Assembly: GCA_045587545.1 (NCBI GenBank)
Contig: JAZNCN010000010.1
Span: 1-64,000 of the forward strand
Length of the DNA stretch: 64,000 bases
Direction: 5' to 3'
Origin: Caccoplasma_A sp045587545
GTDB lineage: Bacteria; Bacteroidota; Bacteroidia; Bacteroidales; G3-4614
Shown here: piece by piece, positions 42,260 through 50,835 of the stretch
Layout: every line of letters starts with the position of its first letter
How positions within the stretch are numbered: position 1 is the first letter of the stretch
Program-made: the position numbers and the translations under genes
Notes under the pieces: model-generated
Told to the model about the DNA's origin: nothing
The model's input: the letters and a program-made list of their open reading frames with translations, nothing else
Database searches by the model: none

Positions 42260-42345
42260 AACAGCTCTTTTTGTAATTAACCAAACAGCTGCACAAAAGG
42301 TTCATATTTACATAAGTATAGGAGAGGGGAGATAATGGAACTATA

Positions 42346-42525
42346 TTACCAAAATTTATTATTCTCTACACTATACTCAAAGCCAACAGATGCCAATTTA
42401 TTTTCAAGCCACTCTCTGTCAATAGACAAACTTGCACACAACTCATCAAGAGAAGAGTAGTCGTCACGCAGTTTCATGTTTATAAAGCTAAAAAGCATTA
42501 ATGGGTCATTAGGAATTGTCTCCAT
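42346..42525 (-). CDS. DUF4250 family small protein, 59 aa
   Basis: This short gene encodes METIPNDPLMLFSF at the N terminus, then KLRDDYSSLDELCASL and GFEYSVENNKFW at the end. This is the DUF4250 pattern (P-N-D-P-x-x-L-x-S-x-x-N-x-K-L-R-D). No signal peptide or helix for the membrane. Function unknown. It lies downstream of the ferredoxin gene, separated by a terminator. Confidence 0.8.
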   Translation of the reverse strand: METIPNDPLMLFSFINMKLRDDYSSLDELCASLSIDREWLENKLASVGFEYSVENNKFW

Positions 42526-42557
42526 AAGATTATTTATGTTTATTAATATTAAAAATT

Positions 42558-42585
42558 GCGACCACCCGATTTATCAGGTGGTCGC
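42558..42585 (-). terminator. Terminator of the ferredoxin gene
   Basis: GCGACCACC (42558-42566) and GGTGGTCGC (42577-42585) form a perfect 9-bp stem. Leftward it is followed by AATTTTTAA; rightward by a T-rich tract as well. Confidence 0.8.
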
Positions 42586-42613
42586 TCTCTTCTTTTTTTA
42601 AAGACTGATAGGA

Positions 42614-42781
42614 TTAACCCTCAACGATTGCTCCTGTAGGACAAGCATCAGCGCAAGTTCCACAGCTAAGACATTTGTCTGGGTCAATTTTGTAGATATC
42701 GCCCTCAGAGATAGCCTCTACAGGACACTCTCCTGCACATGTTCCACATGCTACGCAGTCTTCTGTAATAACGTAAGCCAT
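42614..42781 (-). CDS. 2[4Fe-4S] ferredoxin, 55 aa
   Basis: This small ferredoxin has two full cluster motifs: CVACGTCAGECP (residues 9-20) and CLSCGTCADACP (37-48). Both are CxxCxxCxxxCP, so two low-potential [4Fe-4S] clusters are expected. It is an electron carrier for anaerobic metabolism, probably in the cytoplasm. It is monocistronic with its own terminator. Confidence 0.95.
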   Translation of the reverse strand: MAYVITEDCVACGTCAGECPVEAISEGDIYKIDPDKCLSCGTCADACPTGAIVEG

Positions 42782-42862
42782 TTTCGTTTCGTTTTATAAA
42801 TTAGTACTAATGCGTTGCAAAGTTACCGCTTTTCAGTAAAATTGCAAAAAATAGAGTGTTAA

Positions 42863-43348
42863 TTATTTTAGTTTATTGCTTAAAGCAACCATCTTTATAG
42901 CAGTAACTGCCGCCTCGTCTCCTTTGTTTCCGAGTGAGCCTCCCGCTCTATCTAAAGCCTGTTGCATATCATCGGTAGTTAAAACTCCAAATATAACAGG
43001 TATTGTACCCTCTTCGTTCAATGATGTAATGCCCTGAGTAACACCTCCACAAACATAATCAAAATGAGGAGTTCCTCCTCTTACAACACACCCTAAAACA
43101 ATAACCGCATCGGGACGATAAAATTGCATAGCTCTTTTTGCCCCGAATGTAAGCTCAAACGTACCGGGCACATACTCAACGAATATATTCTCCTCTTTTA
43201 CTCCGTTAACCATAAGAGTATCGTAAGCACCTTTCAGAAGAGCACCGGTAACCTTGTCATTCCACTCAGAACATATTATTGCAAACTTCATTTTTGAAGC
43301 ATCAGGCATAGAACTCTTATCATATGCCGAAAGATTTGTTGTTGCCAT
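42863..43348 (-). CDS. ribH: 6,7-dimethyl-8-ribityllumazine synthase
   Basis: This 161-residue enzyme is the penultimate step of riboflavin synthesis. Conserved segments are IICSEWNDKVTGALL (substrate-binding Trp), VPGTFELTFGAK, VIVLGCVVRGGTPHFDYVC (with catalytic His) and GNKGDEAAVTAIKM. There is no FMN riboswitch upstream and no other rib gene near. It lies downstream of the TPR gene behind a hairpin. Confidence 0.95.
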   Translation of the reverse strand: MATTNLSAYDKSSMPDASKMKFAIICSEWNDKVTGALLKGAYDTLMVNGVKEENIFVEYVPGTFELTFGAKRAMQFYRPDAVIVLGCVVRGGTPHFDYVCGGVTQGITSLNEEGTIPVIFGVLTTDDMQQALDRAGGSLGNKGDEAAVTAIKMVALSNKLK

Positions 43349-43364
43349 AATCTTTTAATAAGAA

Positions 43365-43401
43365 AGAGGGTGCCAACATAAGTTATTATGCGATACCCTC
43401 T
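43365..43401 (-). terminator. Terminator between the TPR gene and ribH
   Basis: AGAGGGT (43365-43371) and ACCCTCT (43395-43401) pair around an inner CATAA/TTATG hairpin. Leftward it is followed by TTCTTATT. Confidence 0.6.
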
Positions 43402-43433
43402 AATTTTATTTATAACCTCTTTAAAGGCTAATA

Positions 43434-44120
43434 CTATTTTACATTCAATTTTGCTCTCTCTATATATTTATCAACATCTTGACCTATAAATGAGTTAGCA
43501 TATTTATCTTTAATCTCTTGATACAACTCTATAGCTTTAGCAAAATCGCCCTCTTTCTCTGCAATAACTGCAGCTTTTTTAAGGAATATAGGAGATGTTA
43601 ACTCATTTGAAGCCTTTTTAGCAGCCTTAACAAATGCAGCCATTGCTTCATCATAGTTACCCATATTTGCATAACAATTTCCTATCATTGCTAAAACATT
43701 AGGATAGAAAAGAGCATCGCTACCGCTATATGCTTTTAGATATTCAAGAGCCTCTTCATTATTTCCAAGGTTATAAGCACAAATTCCAGCATATGCATTA
43801 GCAAGGTTACCGGCATCAGTACCTGAATACTCATCAGCAACAGCTTTAAAGCCTATGAAATCAGCACCATTACCATTAAGAGCTACATCATAAGAGTCTT
43901 GCTCAAAATAGAACTCTCCTTTGTACATCTCCTCTTGTGCTTTAGTCTCTTGAGGAATAAAATAGAATTGACGAATTGACAAGAAACCTGCTACTACGAT
44001 AATCGCGGCAGCTACAACAATCAAAATTGCTTTACGATTTTGTTCAATCCATTGCTCAGTAGTTGATAGGACGCTATTCATTTTGTCCAACTCGTCCATT
44101 TGTTTTTCGTTATTAGCCAT
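43434..44120 (-). CDS. Membrane-anchored TPR protein (YfgM-like)
   Basis: This 228-residue protein has a short cytoplasmic N terminus and one membrane helix (about residues 32-50, AILIVVAAAIIVVAGFLSI). A periplasmic part with tetratricopeptide repeats follows (for example AYAGICAYNLGNNEEALEYL, AMIGNCYANMGNYDEAMAAF and DFAKAIELYQEIKDKYANS). The topology resembles YfgM, an ancillary protein of the secretion/chaperone network. Partners are unknown here. It is divergent from recF. Confidence 0.78.
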   Translation of the reverse strand: MANNEKQMDELDKMNSVLSTTEQWIEQNRKAILIVVAAAIIVVAGFLSIRQFYFIPQETKAQEEMYKGEFYFEQDSYDVALNGNGADFIGFKAVADEYSGTDAGNLANAYAGICAYNLGNNEEALEYLKAYSGSDALFYPNVLAMIGNCYANMGNYDEAMAAFVKAAKKASNELTSPIFLKKAAVIAEKEGDFAKAIELYQEIKDKYANSFIGQDVDKYIERAKLNVK

Positions 44121-44283
44121 TTGTATTTAAATGTTTTTAATTAATATTCAGTCACTTACTCCAAAACAAGAGGCACATATAAAATATAAACGTCTCCTAT
44201 TATCGTAAATTATTGTGCAAAAATAAACTATTTATCTCTATTTATAAAATTTAGTTCAAAGTTTTTACAAGAGAAATAAATAT

Positions 44284-44291
44284 TATCTTTG
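44284..44291 (+). promoter_or_regulatory. -7 box of recF
   Basis: TATCTTTG is an exact TAnnTTTG match 34 nt before the recF ATG. The -33 position carries TTTT rather than TTTG. Confidence 0.5.
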
Positions 44292-44325
44292 CAGAAGATA
44301 AACTTCTGCGAAAATATTATAAATT

Positions 44326-45423
44326 ATGATACTTGAATCCTTATCATTACTCAACTTCAAAAACATTACTGAAGCAGACATAACTCTATCAGGAAACATA
44401 AATTGTTTTTTGGGCAATAATGGTATGGGTAAAACTAATTTGTTAGATGCCATTTACTATCTCTCATTCTGTAAAAGTTTTTATAACATATCAGATTCTC
44501 TGAATATTAAGCATAATGAAGATTTTTTTATGCTAAGAGGGAATTATTCCGACAGGCAGAATGGAGAGAGAACAGAAATTAACTGCGGCGTCCGTAGCAA
44601 ACAAAAAAAGATTTTTAAACGCGATAAAAAAGAGTATGAACGTCTATCAGAACATATAGGTTTTATTCCATTGGTAATTGTATCGCCCGAAGATAGCGAA
44701 TTGGTAAAGGGGAATAGCGAAATTAGACGTAAGTTTATTGACCAAACCTTATCACAATTCAACAAAGAATATCTCGCAGCACTTATATCATACAACAAAG
44801 CATTAACATCTCGCAATGTAATGCTGAAACGAGGAGATAAAGAATCTTCATTATACGAAGTTATTGAAATTCAAATGGAATATGCTGCAAATTATGTACA
44901 CAAATGCCGAAAAGCATTTATTGTCGATTTTATTCCCGTTTTTAATAACTATTACTCTCAAATATGCGGAGGAAGCGAAGAGGTATCTCTTACATACATA
45001 TCGCACCTTAACGATGGAAACCTTGCAGAACAACTAAAAGAGAACAGGGGAAAAGATTCAATTTTAGGATATACATCACGAGGTATTCATCGCGACGACC
45101 TTGATATGAAACTTGGCGAACATAGCATAAAACGTATAGGTTCGCAAGGACAAACCAAAAGTTTCTCAATTGCTCTACGCTTAGCACAATATGAATATCT
45201 AAAAAAAATGGGTGGCAAAAAACCATTACTGCTTTTAGATGACATTTTTGATAAACTTGACTCAAATAGGGTAGAACGGATTATGAATATGGTATCATCG
45301 CCAGATTTTGGACAAATATTTGTTACCGATACCAATCGTGAATATTTAGATGCCATTGTTAAACATTGCGGTAACGACTTTAAATTATTCTCTGTTGAAA
45401 ATGGTATAATAAGTGAATTATAA
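44326..45423 (+). CDS. recF: DNA replication and repair protein RecF
   Basis: This 365-residue SMC-like ATPase helps load RecA at gaps. Walker A is FLGNNGMGKTNLLDAIYYLS (about residues 28-47), the signature motif is in GSQGQTKSFSIALRLAQ, and Walker B is PLLLLDDIFDKLD. It is not next to dnaA or dnaN here. It overlaps the DciA-like gene by one base (TAATG), so the two are co-translated. Confidence 0.95.
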   Translation: MILESLSLLNFKNITEADITLSGNINCFLGNNGMGKTNLLDAIYYLSFCKSFYNISDSLNIKHNEDFFMLRGNYSDRQNGERTEINCGVRSKQKKIFKRDKKEYERLSEHIGFIPLVIVSPEDSELVKGNSEIRRKFIDQTLSQFNKEYLAALISYNKALTSRNVMLKRGDKESSLYEVIEIQMEYAANYVHKCRKAFIVDFIPVFNNYYSQICGGSEEVSLTYISHLNDGNLAEQLKENRGKDSILGYTSRGIHRDDLDMKLGEHSIKRIGSQGQTKSFSIALRLAQYEYLKKMGGKKPLLLLDDIFDKLDSNRVERIMNMVSSPDFGQIFVTDTNREYLDAIVKHCGNDFKLFSVENGIISEL

Positions 45424-45713
45424 TGGAGCGACGTAAACCTATACATATCAGCGAAGCCATTAAAGAACTTTTAAATAAAAACAATCTTTCAAGAAAACTT
45501 GACGAAATAACCATTCAACAAAGTTGGGAGAAAGTTGTTGGTAAAACAATGGCAAAATATACAAAGCGAGTTTATATAAATAACCGTATAATGTATGTAG
45601 AGGTAACCTCTTCAGTAGCTCGCAACGAGTTATCAATGAACAGAAGCACTCTATTAGAGAAACTTAATGCTGAAACAGGGAGAGAAACTATTATTGATAT
45701 TATTTTCAGATAG
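45423..45713 (+). CDS. DUF721 / DciA-like protein
   Basis: This 96-residue protein has the DUF721 pattern WEKVVGKTMAKYTKRVYINNRIMYVEV followed by ARNELSMNRSTLLEKLN. The family includes DciA, the ancestral loader of the replicative helicase DnaB in bacteria without DnaC. Linkage to recF supports a DNA replication role. The gene is short, lacking a long N-terminal extension. Confidence 0.85.
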   Translation: MERRKPIHISEAIKELLNKNNLSRKLDEITIQQSWEKVVGKTMAKYTKRVYINNRIMYVEVTSSVARNELSMNRSTLLEKLNAETGRETIIDIIFR

Positions 45714-45715
45714 AT

Positions 45716-46159
45716 ATGGAGAAGTTATACAAACATTCCGTTGAAATTCAACCTCGCTTCAACGATTTTGATGTGATGGGGCATGTAAACAATACTGTAT
45801 ATATGAATTACTTTGATATTGGCAAAGTTTCATATTTTAAAGCCATATGGGATACAGACCTTGTTGATTGGCAAGAGTTCGGATTGGTAATAGCCAGAAT
45901 TGAAACAGATTTTATATCTCCAATATTAATGGGGGAGAGGGTAGTAGTACGCACTACAATTCTTCGTATAGGGAACAAAAGCTTAGAACTATCCCAACAA
46001 CTCATAAACCCCGACACAACCCAACTAAAAGCTGCTGCACGAACCATTATGGTTGGTTTTGATGTAGAGACAAACAGCGCAGAACCTATAACCGAAAAAT
46101 GTGTTGAAGCAATTACTCGTTACGAAGGACGACCGTTCAAGAGAGAGATAAACAGATAA
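45716..46159 (+). CDS. Hot-dog-fold acyl-CoA thioesterase
   Basis: This 147-residue protein has the 4-hydroxybenzoyl-CoA thioesterase pattern: IQPRFNDFDVMGHVNNTVYMNYFD at about residues 11-34 contains the catalytic Asp (in DFDVMGHVNN). A single hot-dog domain follows. It starts 2 bp after the DciA-like stop and is the last gene of this transcript. Substrate unknown. Confidence 0.88.
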   Translation: MEKLYKHSVEIQPRFNDFDVMGHVNNTVYMNYFDIGKVSYFKAIWDTDLVDWQEFGLVIARIETDFISPILMGERVVVRTTILRIGNKSLELSQQLINPDTTQLKAAARTIMVGFDVETNSAEPITEKCVEAITRYEGRPFKREINR

Positions 46160-46160
46160 A

Positions 46161-46194
46161 AAATAAGGAATTTGTTTTTACAAATTCCTTATTT
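46161..46194 (+). terminator. Bidirectional terminator after the thioesterase gene
   Basis: AAATAAGGAATTTGT (46161-46175) and ACAAATTCCTTATTT (46180-46194) form a perfect 15-bp stem with loop TTTT, between convergent genes and with T runs on both strands. Confidence 0.85.
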
Positions 46195-46203
46195 TTTAAT
46201 TCT

Positions 46204-47292
46204 TTATCTATCACTCTCAACAGATGAGTAATAGGGTATTCCGTATATTGCATTGCTTATATAGTCAGGCGAAACATATGTGTATTGAGGATTTATAACA
46301 TAATGCCCTTCTACATTTATAAAACCATAATAATCTCCTATCTTTACAAGCGCCAAATCGTCAACAAATGGATACGCCTCATCAAATTGTCTTTTAACTG
46401 CAATATCCCCATCTTTATCAACGTATGCCCACTTACCTTTTATTAATACAGGTGCTAAATCTCCTTTATTGAAAGGTAATATTTTTTCATATTGTGGTGA
46501 AACCACCCAACTTCCATTTATATCGCACCACCCCCATTTTTCATCACTGCAAGCCATAAATAGCTCTCCATCTATAACCATATAATCAAAACGAGGTTCA
46601 AGGGCATACTCTCCCATTTTATCAATAATTCCCCATTTATCTCCTTGACACACAACGGCATGTTCATTTACAAATATTGTTGCAACATCATATTGAGCAG
46701 GCAATACAACAGTTCCTGCCTTATCAATATACCCCCATTTACCATCAACGCCTTTAACAGCAGCTACGCCTTCGCTAAAACGTGTAGCATCGTAGTATAT
46801 AGGATGTACGATCTTTTCGCCCGTTAACGAAGCAAAGCCATACCGTTTTTCCCTATTTTCAATGGTATAGTATCGAGCCATATCCTCAAAATAGACTTCA
46901 ACCCAATCAACTTCGCGCAATGTAAATTTAAGTTCGCCCTTGTGATTTATTATTCCGGGAGCATCATCGCTACGAACTACCCATGCCATATTGTCCTTAA
47001 ACACAGTAGCATATTTGTAAACATCAGACAAAATGGTCTCATTATCCTCATCAATATAACCAAAACGATTATCTTTCTTTATTAACGCAATATCCTCCCT
47101 TATCAGAGATATTTGATTACAATTTACGGAAAAATAATATTTATCTTTCTTTGAAATATAGAATATAGAATCTCCAGCTCCTACCGGAATATCTTTTACA
47201 TCATCAATTCTCCACTCTTTACTTGAGCATGCCGAGAATAATAATGTTATACAAACTATAGCTATTAATATAAAAGAGAATTTACTGCTCAT
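46204..47292 (-). CDS. WG-repeat lipoprotein
   Basis: This 362-residue protein has a lipoprotein signal peptide (LLFSAC, Cys at about residue 22). The rest is a row of at least seven WG-type repeats, for example RFGYIDEDNETILSD, GKWGYIDKAGTVVLPAQYD, DKWGIIDKMGEYALEPRFD, GKWAYVDKDGDIAVKRQFD and YYGFINVEGHYVINPQY. WG repeats are thought to form a beta-propeller-like binding surface. It sits on the periplasmic side or outer membrane. It is 2 bp downstream of the glsB-like gene, though its role there is unknown. Confidence 0.85.
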   Translation of the reverse strand: MSSKFSFILIAIVCITLLFSACSSKEWRIDDVKDIPVGAGDSIFYISKKDKYYFSVNCNQISLIREDIALIKKDNRFGYIDEDNETILSDVYKYATVFKDNMAWVVRSDDAPGIINHKGELKFTLREVDWVEVYFEDMARYYTIENREKRYGFASLTGEKIVHPIYYDATRFSEGVAAVKGVDGKWGYIDKAGTVVLPAQYDVATIFVNEHAVVCQGDKWGIIDKMGEYALEPRFDYMVIDGELFMACSDEKWGWCDINGSWVVSPQYEKILPFNKGDLAPVLIKGKWAYVDKDGDIAVKRQFDEAYPFVDDLALVKIGDYYGFINVEGHYVINPQYTYVSPDYISNAIYGIPYYSSVESDR

Positions 47293-47294
47293 TA

Positions 47295-48233
47295 TTACAA
47301 TTCATCATCTGCCGAATAACTTTCCATATGACGAGACCTTTTGTCATCATATATATCTTGTACAGTAATCATCATTCCTGTCTCCTCAACATCACCAAAC
47401 TCATCGTTGATTGCTGTACCAAATGTCTTCATTGAAGAAGAGAGTGCCATATAAGAACTTACCAAAGGAGGAATATTATAACCCATATTCCTAATTTCAC
47501 TATTAAGAGTTAAATAATCCTTTTTATAATCATTCTTACAGAACAATCCCTCAAAATCACTATCATTCACGGTCGTATCTATCGGATTTTCAGGCCAGAA
47601 TAACTTTTTCTTGTCAGAGAGATATATACGAGCAAAGTACATTATCATATTCCTTCCTAATACCGGGAACGATGTGTACATTGTAAACTTTCCAATGAGG
47701 TATTTTGTTTGAGGATATATCATAAAAATTGCACCCAACCCGTCCCATAAATTATCTAATGCAAACAATCCTTTAGCACCGGATTTTGATGATTGGTACT
47801 CCAATGCAACAAAAGAACGCCCTAACTCTATAGTATAAGGAAGATAATCTTTAATAAATTCGGGAGAAAACTTAAACATATGTGACATTGCTATACGAGG
47901 GGAGCCGTCAGAATTAAATCTTATATCTTCTCCAAGAATAAAACGATAACCCCCTAATATCTCTTCTGCATCAGGATCCCACACAAACAACTGCTTACAA
48001 GGAGGAGTCATAGTATCAAACTCATCAATATCTACAGCTTTACCTGTACCTCCGCCTCCATTACGAAATGCTATCTCTCGTAAGCGCCCTATCTCTTGCA
48101 TGATATAAGGCGATTGTGCAGCCTCTACAACATATATCTGATTATTGCATTTTCTTGTATGTCTAATAAAGGTAGCCTTTTTTAACTCATCTTTTATCAG
48201 AGCTCTGTCTATTTTATCAATAATTTCTTCCAT
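47295..48233 (-). CDS. N-acyltransferase, GlsB/OlsB-like (amino-lipid synthesis)
   Basis: This 312-residue protein belongs to the hemolysin-like GNAT acyltransferase group. Typical segments are YIMQEIGRLREIAFRNGGGGTGK, CKQLFVWDPDAEEILGGYRFILG and TIELGRSFVALEYQ. In Bacteroides, GlsB transfers an acyl-oxyacyl chain start onto glycine and GlsA adds the second acyl group, giving glycine lipids. The adjacent upstream acyltransferase fits GlsA. A lyso-ornithine lipid role is the alternative. The assignment is by similarity to remembered family members, without a search. Confidence 0.78.
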   Translation of the reverse strand: MEEIIDKIDRALIKDELKKATFIRHTRKCNNQIYVVEAAQSPYIMQEIGRLREIAFRNGGGGTGKAVDIDEFDTMTPPCKQLFVWDPDAEEILGGYRFILGEDIRFNSDGSPRIAMSHMFKFSPEFIKDYLPYTIELGRSFVALEYQSSKSGAKGLFALDNLWDGLGAIFMIYPQTKYLIGKFTMYTSFPVLGRNMIMYFARIYLSDKKKLFWPENPIDTTVNDSDFEGLFCKNDYKKDYLTLNSEIRNMGYNIPPLVSSYMALSSSMKTFGTAINDEFGDVEETGMMITVQDIYDDKRSRHMESYSADDEL

Positions 48234-48248
48234 GACAAATGGATATGT

Positions 48249-49070
48249 TTATTTCTTTATCCCGTAAACTAAATTCTTTACATATTGAGCCCACTCCTTA
48301 GGACTTTTTGAGGAGTCAAAGGTTTGCCAAGGTATAGGCTTGCCAAAATATATTCCAAATTTCTTACCTCGAGCCTTAAACATCTCGTCGGGTAGATATA
48401 TTAACTCAATATTAAATTTTATACCTAATTTCTCTCGTATAGATGCAAAATTATAGAAAAAATTTGAGTTTCTTCCATCAAAAAATATAGGTACTACATC
48501 ACGCTGTTGCGAAACGGCATTTGAAACAAACCATTTCTTCCATTGCAAATCTTTAATTTCACCCTTCTGTTTGCGTGAGCACATACCTGCAGGGAATACT
48601 AAAATCTGATTATCACTCTCAAAAACTTCGTCAAGATTCTTTGCCAAACTTTTTGACTGTCTTCCATATGAATTTACAGGAATAAAACATGGAGCAAGAG
48701 GCTTCATATTCATTAACAAATCATTAACTTGAGCCTTAATCTTGCCATCAAATATTTTCCCCAATTCTGTAATAAGAAGTATTCCGTCCATTGCTCCAAG
48801 TGGATGATTAGATACAAATATAAATTTCTTATCCTTTGGAATATTCTCTATACCATATACATCACATTCAATATCAAAATAAGATTTAACCTCTGCAGCA
48901 AATTCTATCCCTTGCAAATGAGAAGATTGCCTCATAAATGAGTTTATCTCATCTTGATGAATTGTTCGCTTCAGATAATTCATAACAAATTTCGGAAGTC
49001 CCTTCCCTTTACGAAATTTGCTCTTTACAACCTTATCTAAATCAATCTGTATAGGTTCTCTCTGCTCCAT
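48249..49070 (-). CDS. O-acyltransferase, GlsA/PlsC-like (amino-lipid synthesis)
   Basis: This 273-residue protein has the PlsC catalytic motif as NHPLGAMDGILL (H-x4-D at about residues 89-94), with substrate-binding FPAGMCSRKQKG later. It likely adds the O-linked acyl group to an N-acyl amino acid made by the next gene, which begins 15 bp downstream. It is the first gene of a leftward three-gene group (glsA-like, glsB-like, WG-repeat lipoprotein). Confidence 0.78.
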   Translation of the reverse strand: MEQREPIQIDLDKVVKSKFRKGKGLPKFVMNYLKRTIHQDEINSFMRQSSHLQGIEFAAEVKSYFDIECDVYGIENIPKDKKFIFVSNHPLGAMDGILLITELGKIFDGKIKAQVNDLLMNMKPLAPCFIPVNSYGRQSKSLAKNLDEVFESDNQILVFPAGMCSRKQKGEIKDLQWKKWFVSNAVSQQRDVVPIFFDGRNSNFFYNFASIREKLGIKFNIELIYLPDEMFKARGKKFGIYFGKPIPWQTFDSSKSPKEWAQYVKNLVYGIKK

Positions 49071-49438
49071 AAATATAGCAAACGTATTTAACTATAAAAT
49101 AGCCACTTTCACTGTATTTGAAAAATATTTTTTGTACCTATAAGCCACAAAAGAGCAAACAAAGTTACTATTTTTATCTATTTATTGAAAATTTATACCT
49201 ATTTTTATTTAAAAAGTTGAAAAAAAAGTCTGAAATTTCCTTTTTTACAGTCGCTCATTTTTACATAATCCTCATCTTCTGTAAAATTTATTTTTGCCAA
49301 TAAATGTTTCATATATACCCCAAAGATAAAAGATTAAAATTGTTGATAAGTTTGATATTTTTTATATATGTATAATTGATATTTTTTTCTATCTTTATCG
49401 GCTAAATTAGGAGTGTTATAATCTAAACATAGACTTGA
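49071..49438. other. Divergent intergenic region before the division cluster
   Basis: This 368-bp region is very AT-rich. It holds no gene that I can support and in particular no mraZ, which precedes rsmH in many bacteria. The only signal is a promoter-like box at 49390. Confidence 0.55.
49390..49397 (+). promoter_or_regulatory. -7-like box of the division/cell-wall cluster
   Basis: TATCTTTA matches TAnnTTTG except for the last base, 41 nt before the rsmH ATG. No TTTG at the right distance upstream. Confidence 0.35.
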
Positions 49439-50347
49439 ATGCAAGAAGCTGTATATCATATACCTGCGTTATTTAAAGAATCTCTTGAAGGACTGAATAT
49501 CAAAAAAGACGGAACTTATGTTGATGTCACTTTTGGAGGCGGAGGTCATTCTAAAGGAATAATTGCCAACTTGGGAACAGATGGAAAGTTATTCTCTTTT
49601 GACCAAGATGAAGATGCAAAAAGAAATTTAATTGATGATGACAGATTTACATTTGTAAAAAGCAATTTCCGATTCTTAAAAAATTTTATGAAATATCATA
49701 AGATTGAACATATTGATGGTCTTATTGCCGATTTAGGAGTCTCATTTCACCATTTTGATGAGGCTGACAGAGGTTTCTCATTCAGATTTGAAGGCAAGCT
49801 TGACATGAGAATGAATCAACAAGGAGGAATGTCTGCGGCAGATATTTTAAACAAATATTCAGAAGAAAAACTTGCAGATATTTTTTACTATTACGGGGAG
49901 ATGCGTAATGCCAGAAAAATAGCATCTGCAATAGTAAAAAAAAGAGGAACTAACAAAATAGAGACAACTTCCGATTTACTTACAATAGTAAAAGATTTCA
50001 TAAATCCCAAACAAGAGAAAAAAGAACTTGCTCAAATTTTTCAAGCATTACGCATAGAGGTAAATGATGAAATGGCAAGTTTAAAGTGTATGTTAAAACA
50101 GAGTACAGAGTTATTAAAGCCAGGGGGCAGAATAGTAATTCTGACATATCACTCATTAGAAGACAGGATTGTTAAAGATTATTTTAAATACGGAAACTTT
50201 GAGGGTAAAGCAGATAAAGACTTTTTCGGTCGTTTAACAGCTCCTCTAAAACTTGTAAACAACAAAGTAATAGTTCCTACAGAAGAGGAGATTGAGCGCA
50301 ATCCTCGCTCCCGCTCTGCCAAATTAAGAATTGCAGAAAAAATATAA
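49439..50347 (+). CDS. rsmH: 16S rRNA (cytosine1402-N4)-methyltransferase
   Basis: This 302-residue SAM methyltransferase (MraW) has GTYVDVTFGGGGHSKGI (SAM site, about residues 26-42), DLGVSFHHFDEADRGFSF and the C-terminal RNPRSRSAKLRIAEK. It is the first gene of the division and cell-wall cluster, as in many bacteria, here without mraZ before it. Confidence 0.96.
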   Translation: MQEAVYHIPALFKESLEGLNIKKDGTYVDVTFGGGGHSKGIIANLGTDGKLFSFDQDEDAKRNLIDDDRFTFVKSNFRFLKNFMKYHKIEHIDGLIADLGVSFHHFDEADRGFSFRFEGKLDMRMNQQGGMSAADILNKYSEEKLADIFYYYGEMRNARKIASAIVKKRGTNKIETTSDLLTIVKDFINPKQEKKELAQIFQALRIEVNDEMASLKCMLKQSTELLKPGGRIVILTYHSLEDRIVKDYFKYGNFEGKADKDFFGRLTAPLKLVNNKVIVPTEEEIERNPRSRSAKLRIAEKI

Positions 50348-50379
50348 TAATATCACTTGGCACATATAAAGATATTACG

Positions 50380-50835
50380 ATGCAAGAGGAGACAACAAGT
50401 AAGACAACCAATAATGAAGAGACAACAAATTCTCCACAAATAGAGAATAAAGAAGATGTTGTATCTCAGAAAAAGAGTTTTTGGGAAGTGATAAAGAAAA
50501 TTTTAAGAGCTTTAAACCCAAAAAATATTTTTCTTGGACGTATAATATCGGTTGACTTTATTATACGTTATTGGAAAACTATACTTACAATCTTGTTTAT
50601 AATGCTTTTTTATATATCAAACAGATACACATGTCAGCAGAGTGTCGCAAAAATTACAATGCTGCATCGTGAAGTAGAAGAGATTGGATATATCTCACTT
50701 GATATGTTTACACTATTAAAAAACCAACAAAGAGAAGACTCAATAATTAAAAAAATTGAACAATTTAATTTAGATTTAAAATTCCCAGAACAACCACCAT
50801 ATGTAGTTAAAGAGGATAATAATGGAAAAGAGTAA
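50380..50835 (+). CDS. FtsL-like cell division protein
   Basis: This 151-residue bitopic protein has a Thr/Asn/Glu-rich cytoplasmic N terminus (about 65 residues) and one membrane helix at about 68-84 (ILTILFIMLFYISN). A short periplasmic coiled-coil-like part follows, with AKITMLHREVEEIGYISLDM. Position between rsmH and ftsI is the classical place of ftsL, whose sequence is poorly conserved. It overlaps ftsI by 14 bp. Confidence 0.78.
   Translation: MQEETTSKTTNNEETTNSPQIENKEDVVSQKKSFWEVIKKILRALNPKNIFLGRIISVDFIIRYWKTILTILFIMLFYISNRYTCQQSVAKITMLHREVEEIGYISLDMFTLLKNQQREDSIIKKIEQFNLDLKFPEQPPYVVKEDNNGKE

Noticed and set aside
42863..43433. FMN riboswitch before ribH
   Set aside because: The upstream region is a short terminator-like hairpin with none of the conserved FMN aptamer segments.
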